From Paraburkholderia kururiensis (GTDB lineage Bacteria > Pseudomonadota > Gammaproteobacteria > Burkholderiales > Burkholderiaceae), in the NCBI RefSeq assembly GCF_034424375.1, contig NZ_CP139965.1, positions 930,001 to 994,000 on the forward strand: 64,000 bases of DNA. Direction: 5' to 3'. Every line of letters begins with the position of its first letter. The stretch's first letter is position 1. Below the pieces are notes generated by a model that worked only from the letters and a program-made list of their open reading frames with translations, did not search any database and was not told the DNA's origin. Shown piece after piece: positions 8,775 to 16,260 of this stretch. The translations under genes and the position numbers were made by a program.

Positions 8775-9866
8775 ATGAAAAAAGGGGACGTGATCGTCAG
8801 TTTTCGCGGCGTGCGAAAAACCTATGACGGCGAATCGCTCGTGGTCAAGCAGCTCGACCTCGACATCTACCAGGGTGAATTCCTCACGCTGCTCGGCCCG
8901 TCGGGCTCGGGCAAGACGACGTGCCTGATGATGCTGGCCGGCTTCGAATTTCCGACCGGCGGCGAGATCTGGCTCGACGGCAAGCTGCTCAACAACGTGC
9001 CGCCGCACAAGCGCAACATCGGCATGGTGTTCCAGAACTACGCGCTATTCCCGCACCTGACGGTCGAGCAGAACGTGGCGTATCCGCTGTCGGTGCGCAA
9101 GGTGTCCGCGGACGAACGCGCGGAGCGCGTCAACAACGCGTTGAAGATGGTGCGCATGGAGGGCTTCGCAAAACGCTATCCGGCGCAGCTTTCGGGCGGC
9201 CAGCAGCAGCGCATTGCACTTGCCCGCGCACTCGTGTTCGAACCGAAGCTCGTGCTGATGGACGAGCCGCTCGGCGCGCTGGACAAGCAACTGCGCGAAC
9301 ACATGCAGTACGAACTCAAGTCGCTGCACGAGAAGCTCGGCGTGACGTTCGTCTACGTCACGCACGACCAGGGCGAGGCCCTCACCATGTCCGACCGCGT
9401 CGCGGTGTTCGACAAGGGCGTGGTGCAACAGCTCGATACCGTCGACCGGCTCTACGAATCGCCCTGCAACGAATTCGTCGCGAACTTCATCGGCGACAGC
9501 AACCGGCTGCGCGGCACGGTGGAGAGCGTCGACGGCGAGTTCTGCGCGTTCCGTCTTGCGGACGGCACCCGGCTCATGGGTCGCAACGTGGGCGGCGCCA
9601 AGGCAGGCGTGCCCGCGGTGGCGTGCATTCGCCCCGAGCGCATGAAGCTCGCTTCCGGTATTGGAGGCCAGAACGGCAACACGCTCGCCGGCGAGGCGCG
9701 CGGTCTCATCTATTTCGGCGACCACGTGCGCATGCGCTGCGGCCTGCCGGAACAGGACGAGTGCTTCGTGAAGGTGCCGCTCGGCACCGATGCGCTCGAC
9801 ACTTTTGCGCCCGGCCGTCCGGTCGCACTCGAATTCGCGCCCGAGCATCTGCGCGTGTTCGCCTGA
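8775..9866 (+). CDS. ABC importer ATP-binding protein, spermidine/putrescine (PotA) type
   Basis: Energises uptake by the neighbouring permeases. It shows Walker A (GPSGSGKTT), the signature LSGGQQQR, Walker B (LVLMDEP) and the switch histidine (VTHDQGEAL), then a C-terminal TOBE-like domain (about 280-363) typical of PotA/MalK-type ATPases. I chose ATG 8775 (MKKGDVIVSF), which begins at the usual point of the family; ATG 8736 with an excellent GGAGG five nt upstream is an alternative that would add 13 residues. First gene of a four-gene operon. Confidence 0.88.
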   Translation: MKKGDVIVSFRGVRKTYDGESLVVKQLDLDIYQGEFLTLLGPSGSGKTTCLMMLAGFEFPTGGEIWLDGKLLNNVPPHKRNIGMVFQNYALFPHLTVEQNVAYPLSVRKVSADERAERVNNALKMVRMEGFAKRYPAQLSGGQQQRIALARALVFEPKLVLMDEPLGALDKQLREHMQYELKSLHEKLGVTFVYVTHDQGEALTMSDRVAVFDKGVVQQLDTVDRLYESPCNEFVANFIGDSNRLRGTVESVDGEFCAFRLADGTRLMGRNVGGAKAGVPAVACIRPERMKLASGIGGQNGNTLAGEARGLIYFGDHVRMRCGLPEQDECFVKVPLGTDALDTFAPGRPVALEFAPEHLRVFA

Positions 9867-9919
9867 GTCGCAGCTGTACACAACAACCCTGTACCAAAGA
9901 CCATCAGAGAGGAAGTCAC

Positions 9920-10969
9920 ATGAAAACGATCGGGATGACGCGCTGCGCCGCAGCCGCCGCTACGCTTGCCCTCGCATTCGGCGCGACTGCCGCCGCCGCG
10001 GCGGAAGTAACTGTCGTCAACTTCGGCGGCGCTAACGGCGACGCGCAGAAGGCCGCTTTCAACCAGCCGTTCGAGGCGCAGACGGGCAACAAGGTGACCG
10101 CCGTCGAATACAACGGCGAGCAGGCCAAGGTGAAGGCCATGGTCGAAGCGAAGCACGTGAACTGGGACGTGGTGGAAGTGGAGTCGGGCGACCTGGGCCG
10201 CGGCTGTGACGAAGGCCTGTACGAGAAGCTCGACTGGTCGAAGATCGCGAAGAAGTCGGAGCTGATTCCCGAGGCGCCGCAAACGTGCGGCGCCGGCATT
10301 TTCGTGTGGTCCACGGCGCTCGCCTATAACGCCGACAAGCTGAAGACCGCGCCCGCCGGCTGGGCCGACTTCTGGGACGTGAAGAAATTCCCGGGCAAGC
10401 GCGGCATGCGCAAGGGCGCGCGCTACAACCTCGAATTCGCGCTGATGGCCGACGGCGTGGCGCCGAAGGACGTCTACAAGGTGCTCGCCACGAAGGAAGG
10501 CCAGGACCGCGCGTTCAAGAAGCTCGACGAGCTGAAGCCGAACATCCAGTGGTGGGAAGCGGGCGCGCAGCCGCCGCAGTTCCTCGTGGCCGGCGACGTG
10601 GTGATGTCCACCGCCTATAACGGCCGCATCAGCGCCGCGCAGAAGGAAGGCAAGAACCTGAAGGTGGTGTGGAACGGCAGCATCTACGACCTCGACTACT
10701 GGGCCATTCCGAAGGGCACGCCGAACAAGGATCTGGCCGAGAAGTACATCGCCTACTCGCTCTCGCCGAAGCCGCAGCAGGAGTACGCGAAGCACATCGC
10801 GTACGGTCCGGTGAACGTGGCCGCCATCAAGGCGCTCGACGCGAAGACGCTGGAGAACCTGCCGAACTCGCCCGCCAACGGCAAGAACGCGGTGCTGCAG
10901 AACATCTCGTTCTGGACGGACCACGGCGACGAACTGGAGCAGCGCTTCGCCTCGTGGGCGTCGAAGTAA
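9920..10969 (+). CDS. Periplasmic polyamine-type substrate-binding protein
   Basis: A 349-residue exported solute-binding protein with a classical signal peptide (MKTIGMTRC, then an Ala-rich core, cleavage near AAAAAEV). The body (VTVVNFGGANGDAQKAAF, DVVEVESGDLGRGCDEG, YDLDYWAIPKGTPNK) is of the PotD/PotF-like extracellular binding family. The substrate could be putrescine, spermidine, GABA or another amine and cannot be fixed from sequence alone. It starts 53 nt after the ATPase gene, with a GAGAGGAAG ribosome site. Confidence 0.86.
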   Translation: MKTIGMTRCAAAAATLALAFGATAAAAAEVTVVNFGGANGDAQKAAFNQPFEAQTGNKVTAVEYNGEQAKVKAMVEAKHVNWDVVEVESGDLGRGCDEGLYEKLDWSKIAKKSELIPEAPQTCGAGIFVWSTALAYNADKLKTAPAGWADFWDVKKFPGKRGMRKGARYNLEFALMADGVAPKDVYKVLATKEGQDRAFKKLDELKPNIQWWEAGAQPPQFLVAGDVVMSTAYNGRISAAQKEGKNLKVVWNGSIYDLDYWAIPKGTPNKDLAEKYIAYSLSPKPQQEYAKHIAYGPVNVAAIKALDAKTLENLPNSPANGKNAVLQNISFWTDHGDELEQRFASWASK

Positions 10970-11088
10970 GCAGCCAGTCGTGAGGAAGGACCGGGCGGGG
11001 CCGCGCGCCGCGCCCGGGAAGCAACGGTGCGAGCCATCGCTGAAAGGCGAACGGTTCGCGCAGTGAAGAGTATGAGAGGAGTCAGGGT

Positions 11089-12360
11089 GTGACGACGATG
11101 ACGATGCCCGCCGACGAGGCCGGCGGATCGACTGCGCGGCTCAAGCGCGAGCTGAAGGCTGCCGAGGCGCGCAAGCGGACGATGGCGCTGCTGCTCGTGG
11201 CGCCGCTCGCAATTTTTCTGCTGCTGATTTTCGTCGTGCCGATTGCCGCGCTCTTGACGCGCGCCGTGCAGAACCCCGAAGTGGCCACGGCCCTGCCGCA
11301 CACCGTCGGCGTGCTGCACGATTGGGACCGCAAGAGCCCGCCGTCCGACGCCGCTTACGCTGCGCTCGCCACCGACCTCACTGCGATCCAGGACGGCGAG
11401 GCCATGGGCGCTGTGGCGCGCCGACTGAACACCGAGATTCCCGGCTTCCGCTCGCTGGTCGCGAAGACCGCACGCGCCATGCCGCTCACCGACGATGCGG
11501 GCCACGCACTCGCACCCGCGCAGGTCCACGCGAAGATCGCGGAAATCGATGGCCGTTGGAACGACGTCACCTACTGGCAGGCCATCGCGAAGAACAGCAG
11601 CATGTACTCGCCGTTCTACCTGCTGGCCGCGCTCGACCATCGCCAGGACGCGTTCGGCCACATCATTCCTTCGGACCCCGATCAGCAGATCTACCTCACG
11701 GTGTTCACGCGTACCTTCACAATCAGCGTGGCCGTGACGTTGCTCGCGCTGCTGCTCGGTTATCCGCTCGCGTACTGGATCTCCACGCTCTCGGAACGAC
11801 GTGCGAATCTCGTGATGATTCTCGTGCTGATCCCGTTCTGGACGTCGATTCTCGTGCGCGTAGCCGCATGGATCGTGATCCTCCAGGGCGAGGGGCTCGT
11901 CAACAAGGCGTTGATGGGGAGCGGCCTGATTTCGTCGCCGCTTTCGCTGCTGTTCAACCGCGTGGGCGTCTACATCTCCATGACGCACATCCTGCTGCCG
12001 TTCATGATCCTGCCGCTCTACAGCGTGATGAAGTCGATTCCACCCACCTATCAGCGCGCGGCGGTTTCGCTCGGCAGCCATCCTTTCGCGGCGTTCTGGC
12101 GCGTGTACGTGCCGCAGACATACCCGGGCATCGGGGCGGGCGCGCTGCTCGTGTTCATTCTCGCGATCGGCTACTACATCACGCCGGCGCTGCTCGGCGG
12201 ACCGAACGACCAGATGGTCAGCTACTACGTCGCGTACTTCACGAACGTGACGATCAACTGGGGTATGGCCTGTGCGCTCGGCGGGCTGCTGCTCGCCGCG
12301 ACCACCGTGCTGTACGTGATCTACGGGCGCTTCACGCGTTCGCAGCTGAGCCTCGGCTGA
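11089..12360 (+). CDS. ABC importer permease, PotB type, with large periplasmic insert
   Basis: An inner-membrane permease of 423 residues. TM1 is at about 31-58, the other helices from about 200 on, and the EAA-type coupling loop is in the AAVSLGSHPFAAFWRVYVPQ region. Between TM1 and TM2 lie about 140 hydrophilic residues (60-200), clearly longer than in E. coli PotB. The start is GTG at 11089 with GAGAGGAG upstream; ATG codons at residues 4 and 6 would also serve. Confidence 0.85.
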   Translation: MTTMTMPADEAGGSTARLKRELKAAEARKRTMALLLVAPLAIFLLLIFVVPIAALLTRAVQNPEVATALPHTVGVLHDWDRKSPPSDAAYAALATDLTAIQDGEAMGAVARRLNTEIPGFRSLVAKTARAMPLTDDAGHALAPAQVHAKIAEIDGRWNDVTYWQAIAKNSSMYSPFYLLAALDHRQDAFGHIIPSDPDQQIYLTVFTRTFTISVAVTLLALLLGYPLAYWISTLSERRANLVMILVLIPFWTSILVRVAAWIVILQGEGLVNKALMGSGLISSPLSLLFNRVGVYISMTHILLPFMILPLYSVMKSIPPTYQRAAVSLGSHPFAAFWRVYVPQTYPGIGAGALLVFILAIGYYITPALLGGPNDQMVSYYVAYFTNVTINWGMACALGGLLLAATTVLYVIYGRFTRSQLSLG

Positions 12361-12383
12361 AGCCGGCGACGGAGAAACCCGCA

Positions 12384-13223
12384 ATGAAACTCGCCAGACC
12401 TCTCTTCGCGCCGCATACGTCGCTCGCCGAACGCGTGTGGTATTTCGTGCTGCGCGGCATGGCCGTGCTCACGCTGCTGTACCTCGTCATGCCGGTGTTG
12501 GCCATCGTGCCGCTGTCGTTCTCGTCGAGCACGTTTCTCGTTTATCCGATGCCGGGCTGGTCGCTGCGCTGGTACGAGAACCTGATCACCTCTGACGACT
12601 GGCGCATGGCGGCGAAGAACAGCTTCATCATCGCGCCCTCGGCCACCATCGTGGCGACGGTGCTCGGCACGCTCGCCGCCATCGGGCTCACGAAGGCCGA
12701 GTTCCGCGGCAAGGCGCTGCTCATGGCCATCCTCATTTCGCCGATGATCGTGCCGGTGGTCGTGGTGGGCGTGGGCATGTACCTGTTCTTCGCGCCGCTC
12801 GGGCTCGCGAATACGTACACGGGGCTGATCCTCGCGCACGCGTCGCTGGGTGTGCCGTTCGTGGTGACTACGGTTGCCGCGACGCTGCAAGGCTTCAACC
12901 ACAACCTCGTGCGCGCCAGCCTTTCGCTGGGCGCGAATCCGGTGAACACGTTCTTCCGCATCACGCTGCCCGTGATCGCGCCCGGCGTAATTTCGGGTGC
13001 GCTGTTCGCGTTCGCCACGTCGTTCGACGAAGTGGTGGTCACGCTGTTCCTGGCCGGCGCGGATCAAACCACGCTGCCGCGCCAGATGTTCACCGGCATC
13101 CGCGAGAACATCACGCCCACCATCGCGGCACTCGCCACCATCCTGATTCTCTTTTCGACGTCGCTGCTGCTCGCGCTCGAATGGCTGCGGGGCCGCAACG
13201 CGGCGCGCGCCGTGCGGGCTTGA
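12384..13223 (+). CDS. ABC importer permease, PotC type
   Basis: The second permease (279 residues, about six membrane segments) of the polyamine-type importer. The coupling loop reads RASLSLGANPVNTFFRITLPVIAPG. It starts 23 nt after the first permease with a GGAGA ribosome site. The order ATPase, binding protein, permease, permease forms a complete importer. Confidence 0.88.
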   Translation: MKLARPLFAPHTSLAERVWYFVLRGMAVLTLLYLVMPVLAIVPLSFSSSTFLVYPMPGWSLRWYENLITSDDWRMAAKNSFIIAPSATIVATVLGTLAAIGLTKAEFRGKALLMAILISPMIVPVVVVGVGMYLFFAPLGLANTYTGLILAHASLGVPFVVTTVAATLQGFNHNLVRASLSLGANPVNTFFRITLPVIAPGVISGALFAFATSFDEVVVTLFLAGADQTTLPRQMFTGIRENITPTIAALATILILFSTSLLLALEWLRGRNAARAVRA

Positions 13224-13249
13224 GGGGTTGCGTCGTCCGAACTGATGGC

Positions 13250-13278
13250 CTGACCGGCAGATGCGTGAAGCCGGTCAG
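13250..13278. terminator. Hairpin between convergent genes (terminator-like)
   Basis: Perfect 9-bp stem CTGACCGGC (13250-13258) with GCCGGTCAG (13270-13278). It overlaps the stop codon of the ChaB-like gene and follows the permease gene. There is no T-run on either side, so termination is inferred from position only. Confidence 0.45.
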
Positions 13279-13481
13279 CGCCGCACCCACACGTCTCCAT
13301 CCTTGACGTACGAGCGCTTCACCGCGGCCCACGCGATGCGGTGCGCGATTTCTTCGTGATCCGGGTCGGCCGCATGCGAGGCGAAGGCGTGATTGAAGGC
13401 CTCGCGATAGATGTCCTGCGCGTGAGGCGGCAAGTGATTGCGTACGGATGGCGGAAGATCGTCGTTCGAGGCGTACGGCAT
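13275..13481 (-). CDS. chaB: ChaB family protein
   Basis: A 68-residue protein matching the ChaB family (PPSVRNHLPPHAQDIYREAFNHAF at the N-terminus, then AHRIAWAAVKRSYVKDGDVW at the end). ChaB was named as a regulator of the cation antiporter ChaA in E. coli, but the function of such stand-alone proteins is not settled. The start at 13481 has GGAG upstream on the minus strand; a longer reading to 13526 adds residues outside the family. No chaA neighbour is present. Confidence 0.82.
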   Translation of the reverse strand: MPYASNDDLPPSVRNHLPPHAQDIYREAFNHAFASHAADPDHEEIAHRIAWAAVKRSYVKDGDVWVRR

Positions 13482-13607
13482 GGCGTGCTCCGTTGGCGAG
13501 GGTTGCCTTCCACTTCGACGCAACAAGCGCGCCTGAGGGCGCGGCGTGATCGCGAAGGCGGACGCGCCGTTTCAGCGCGCCCGCCTTCGGTGGAGAGCGG
13601 CCGCCGG

Positions 13608-14819
13608 TCAGCGCATGTTGCCGGTATGGCCCAACGAATAGCGGCCGGGCTGCGGCCACACCGTGAGGCCGTGCGGCTCCATGCCCACGGGAATCGACTT
13701 CACGGCGCCCGTCGTCGTGTCGAACGCGTACACCACGTCGTCGAAGCGGCCCGAGAGCCACAGCGTCTTGCCGTCAGCGCTGACGTTGCCCATGTCGGGG
13801 CTGCCGCCGCCCGGAATCGGCCAGTTCGCGACGACCTTGCGCGTGGCGAAGTCGATCACGGACACGCTGCCCTTGCCGTGACGCGGGCCATGCACGAGGT
13901 TCGAGCCGCGGTTCGCCACATAGAGCTTCGTGCCGTCGCGGCTCGGATAGAGTCCGTGCGTGCCCACGCCGGTCTTGACGAAGCCGACCTTCGTGAAGCT
14001 GTCGCCATCTACGACGAACACGCCATCGGCCATCATGTCGGCCACATAGAAGACCTTGCCGTCCGGCGAGATGCGGATATCCTGCGGCATGCCCTTGCGG
14101 TCCAGTTCCAGGTAGCCCACCACCTTGCGGTTCACGAGGTCGATCTTCGCCAGCTTGCCGCCGAACTCGCAGGTGAAGAGGGCGTACTTGCCGTCGATGG
14201 AAAAGTCCGCGTGGTTGATGCCCTTGCACTGGGGCACGTCGAGGCTCGATTTGAGCGCCATGGTGTGCGCGTCGCGGAAGTCGAGGCGTGCGTGCGCTTC
14301 GGCCACGACGATGGCTTCCTTGCCGTCCGGCGTGAAGTACATGTTGTACGGGTCGTCGACCAGCACGGCCTTGCCCGGCTTGCCGGTTTTCGGGTCGATA
14401 GGCGTGAGGCTGCCGTCGTTACGGCCTTCGGCATTGTTGGCTACCCACAGCGTTTGCAGGTCCCACGAAGGCACGACGTGCTGGGGGCTGCGGCCTACCT
14501 GGAACTTATCGACCACCTTGTAGGTGGCGGGGTCGATCACGTAGACGTCGTTGGAGCGCAGGTTCGGCACATAGACGCGCGCGAGCGCGCCCGCGACGGC
14601 CGAACTCATGTGGCCGGATTCCGCTTCGCTGTAGAGATTGCTGGCGTTCGGCACGGGCGGCATGCCGGGCACGGTCGTCACGGCCGAAGCGGCCGACGCC
14701 GTAGACGCCGCGGCCGCGTGGCGGGCTCCGAAGCCTGCGAACGAGACAGCAGCGAATGCAGTGAAGGCGGCGAAGGCGAGCCGTGACCGACGGGAAAAGA
14801 AGGGTTGACGCAGTTGCAT
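13608..14819 (-). CDS. Exported YVTN/YncE-type beta-propeller protein
   Basis: A 403-residue periplasmic protein. The N-terminus carries a twin-arginine-like signal (SRRSRLAF, hydrophobic core, cleavage near RHAAAAS). The rest is a series of propeller blades of the YVTN type (VYVIDPATYKVVDKFQVG, LYVANRGSN, VSVIDFATRKVVANWPIP, LWLSGRFDDVVYAFD). Such proteins bind ligands or protein partners in the periplasm, and some accompany PQQ or cytochrome pathways. It lies 71 nt downstream of the exported creatininase-like gene on the same strand, so the two are probably one transcript. Confidence 0.82.
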   Translation of the reverse strand: MQLRQPFFSRRSRLAFAAFTAFAAVSFAGFGARHAAAASTASAASAVTTVPGMPPVPNASNLYSEAESGHMSSAVAGALARVYVPNLRSNDVYVIDPATYKVVDKFQVGRSPQHVVPSWDLQTLWVANNAEGRNDGSLTPIDPKTGKPGKAVLVDDPYNMYFTPDGKEAIVVAEAHARLDFRDAHTMALKSSLDVPQCKGINHADFSIDGKYALFTCEFGGKLAKIDLVNRKVVGYLELDRKGMPQDIRISPDGKVFYVADMMADGVFVVDGDSFTKVGFVKTGVGTHGLYPSRDGTKLYVANRGSNLVHGPRHGKGSVSVIDFATRKVVANWPIPGGGSPDMGNVSADGKTLWLSGRFDDVVYAFDTTTGAVKSIPVGMEPHGLTVWPQPGRYSLGHTGNMR

Positions 14820-14890
14820 GGCGAGGTCCGTTTGTCGGTTGCTGGATAGAGAGAGGGTGGATAAACGGGCGCGTGTGTGCGGCGCAGGCT

Positions 14891-15700
14891 TCAGTGGCCC
14901 GCGGTCTCTTTCTTGATTGCTTCGATGGTGCGCGAAACGATGGCGTCGATGCCCAGTTGTCCGAGTTCGACGCTGGAGCGGCGCGGGTCGCCGCCGTAGA
15001 CGCCGTCGGCCGCGCCGGGCTTCGGGGCGGTGCGCAGCTTGTCGAGCCGCACCATCTGCGGCGCGACCGCGAGCAGCAGCGACGTGTCGGCGAGGCCCGC
15101 GTGCGTGCCGATCTCGGCGTCCGTCACGCCATGCTGACGCAGGATCTGCGCGTAGCCGTCCGAACTCGTGCCGTAATACTCGGCCGGCACGAAGGCGCGG
15201 GCCGAGCCCGCCCACGCCTTGTTCAGCTGCGCGACCGCGCGCCGGATGTCGTTCTGATAACCACCGTGGTCGCCGAGGAACACGATGTTGGTGAAGCCGT
15301 GCACCTTGAAGCTGTTGGCGGCGGACTCGAGCGTCTTCTCGAACACGTCGTCGGGCACGGTGATGGTGCCTGGAAAGCGCATGTGCGAAGTGGTGGGCGC
15401 ATAGCTGCCTTCGGGCACGTAAGCGATCACAGGCGCGACGATGGCGTTGCCGAGACCCTGCGCGATGCGTTCGGCGAGTATCTTCGCGCGCACGTTGTGC
15501 TTACCGAGCGCGACGTAAGGGCCGCTCTGCTCCGTGCCGCCGATGGGAATGATGATCGTGGTCTTGCCGGCGCGAATCTCGTCGCGCAATTCGGTCCACG
15601 TGAGGTCTTCCAGCTGTACCGTTTTGGGCACCTGCGCCACCGCTGCGTGCGCGGCGGCGAACGCGAGGGCGGCGAGAGCGTGTCGAACATGAAAGCGCAT
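14891..15700 (-). CDS. Exported creatininase-family amidohydrolase-like protein
   Basis: A 269-residue protein with a signal peptide (MRFHVRHALA, hydrophobic to residue 22, AQ cleavage). The body is the creatininase/MftE fold: IIIPIGGTEQSGPY (50-62), the GDHGG turn (143-147) and SSVELGQLGIDAI near the C-terminus. By spacing, the ligand pattern Glu-x-His...Asp of creatininase reads Glu57-x-Ser59...His68 here, so the metal site is changed or uses other ligands. Creatinine is an unlikely substrate for a periplasmic enzyme. Paired with the beta-propeller gene. Confidence 0.8.
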   Translation of the reverse strand: MRFHVRHALAALAFAAAHAAVAQVPKTVQLEDLTWTELRDEIRAGKTTIIIPIGGTEQSGPYVALGKHNVRAKILAERIAQGLGNAIVAPVIAYVPEGSYAPTTSHMRFPGTITVPDDVFEKTLESAANSFKVHGFTNIVFLGDHGGYQNDIRRAVAQLNKAWAGSARAFVPAEYYGTSSDGYAQILRQHGVTDAEIGTHAGLADTSLLLAVAPQMVRLDKLRTAPKPGAADGVYGGDPRRSSVELGQLGIDAIVSRTIEAIKKETAGH

Positions 15701-15890
15701 GAAAAGTCCTTGCGAAGAAGCATGGCCGGCGAGGGTGGGGCCGGCCCGATGTCCTGCGACGTTATCACAGTGATGTATTCGAGCGGACGCCCTGCGGGCT
15801 TGTTCGAGATCAAGGGTTGTGCAGGTGGCGGGGCAATGCGTTCGGTGCCGGAACGGCCTGCGGTGAGCCACGCCGGGGCTGAATCGCGTG

Positions 15891-15920
15891 TTGACTTCCC
15901 GTTCGCGGAATGTCTAGAAT
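15891..15920 (+). promoter_or_regulatory. Near-consensus sigma-70 promoter of the fused ABC permease operon
   Basis: TTGACT (15891-15896), an 18-bp spacer and TAGAAT (15915-15920) make the best-looking housekeeping promoter in the window. Transcription would start near 15927, about 334 nt before the first plausible ATG (16261). Confidence 0.7.
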
Positions 15921-15926
15921 TCCGGC

Positions 15927-16260
15927 TTCGTCACAAAAGGGGCCGATGCCTTGGACAGTAGCAGTTGTCGATCTTCGAACGGTTTTATCGCCTGACCGGC
16001 AAGACGTCCGCGCTCCCTTTTTAAGCCGCCGTCCTGCCAGCAGGCAGACGGTGCGCGTCGCAGTCATTCTCCCCGTGCACCTTTGATTCGCGCCATTTGG
16101 CGTGGCGTTCGCATGCCTGCTTGTTGGCTTGCGCGCCGCTACGTGCGTACGGCTCTCGTGGAAAACATCAGCCAGCAGCAAGGAGCGGCATAGCGCAGCG
16201 TGGGCTCGATGCGAGCCCCGCCCGCGTGGCCACTTGCTGAGCGATTGCCTTTATTGAGTC
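15927..16260 (+). promoter_or_regulatory. Long structured 5' leader of the fused ABC permease gene (uncharacterised)
   Basis: About 330 nt with no convincing ORF. Visible elements are: AAAAGGGG (15935-15942) able to pair with CTCCCTTTT (16013-16021, ending in five T), closing a 70-nt domain; a hairpin with arms CCGTC..TGCC and GGCA..GACGG (16029-16051); and a perfect 7-bp stem GGGCTCG/CGAGCCC (16202-16218). The ATG at 16261 lacks a good Shine-Dalgarno sequence. A riboswitch, attenuator or other cis-acting RNA is inferred. I could not match it to a class I know. Confidence 0.5.

Noticed and set aside
13482..13526. N-terminal extension of the ChaB-like gene
   Set aside because: The extra 15 residues fall outside the family and the internal ATG at 13481 has its own GGAG ribosome site.
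15920..16060. Manganese (yybP-ykoY) or guanidine (ykkC) riboswitch in the ABC leader
   Set aside because: Only fragments such as AAAAGGGG or CTAG..TTCCG recall these classes; their conserved core sequences are absent. Kept as an unclassified leader instead.
15810..16181. 123-codon minus-strand frame in the leader region upstream of the fused permease
   Set aside because: No ribosome site, no domain, and it runs against the strong promoter and structured leader on the plus strand.
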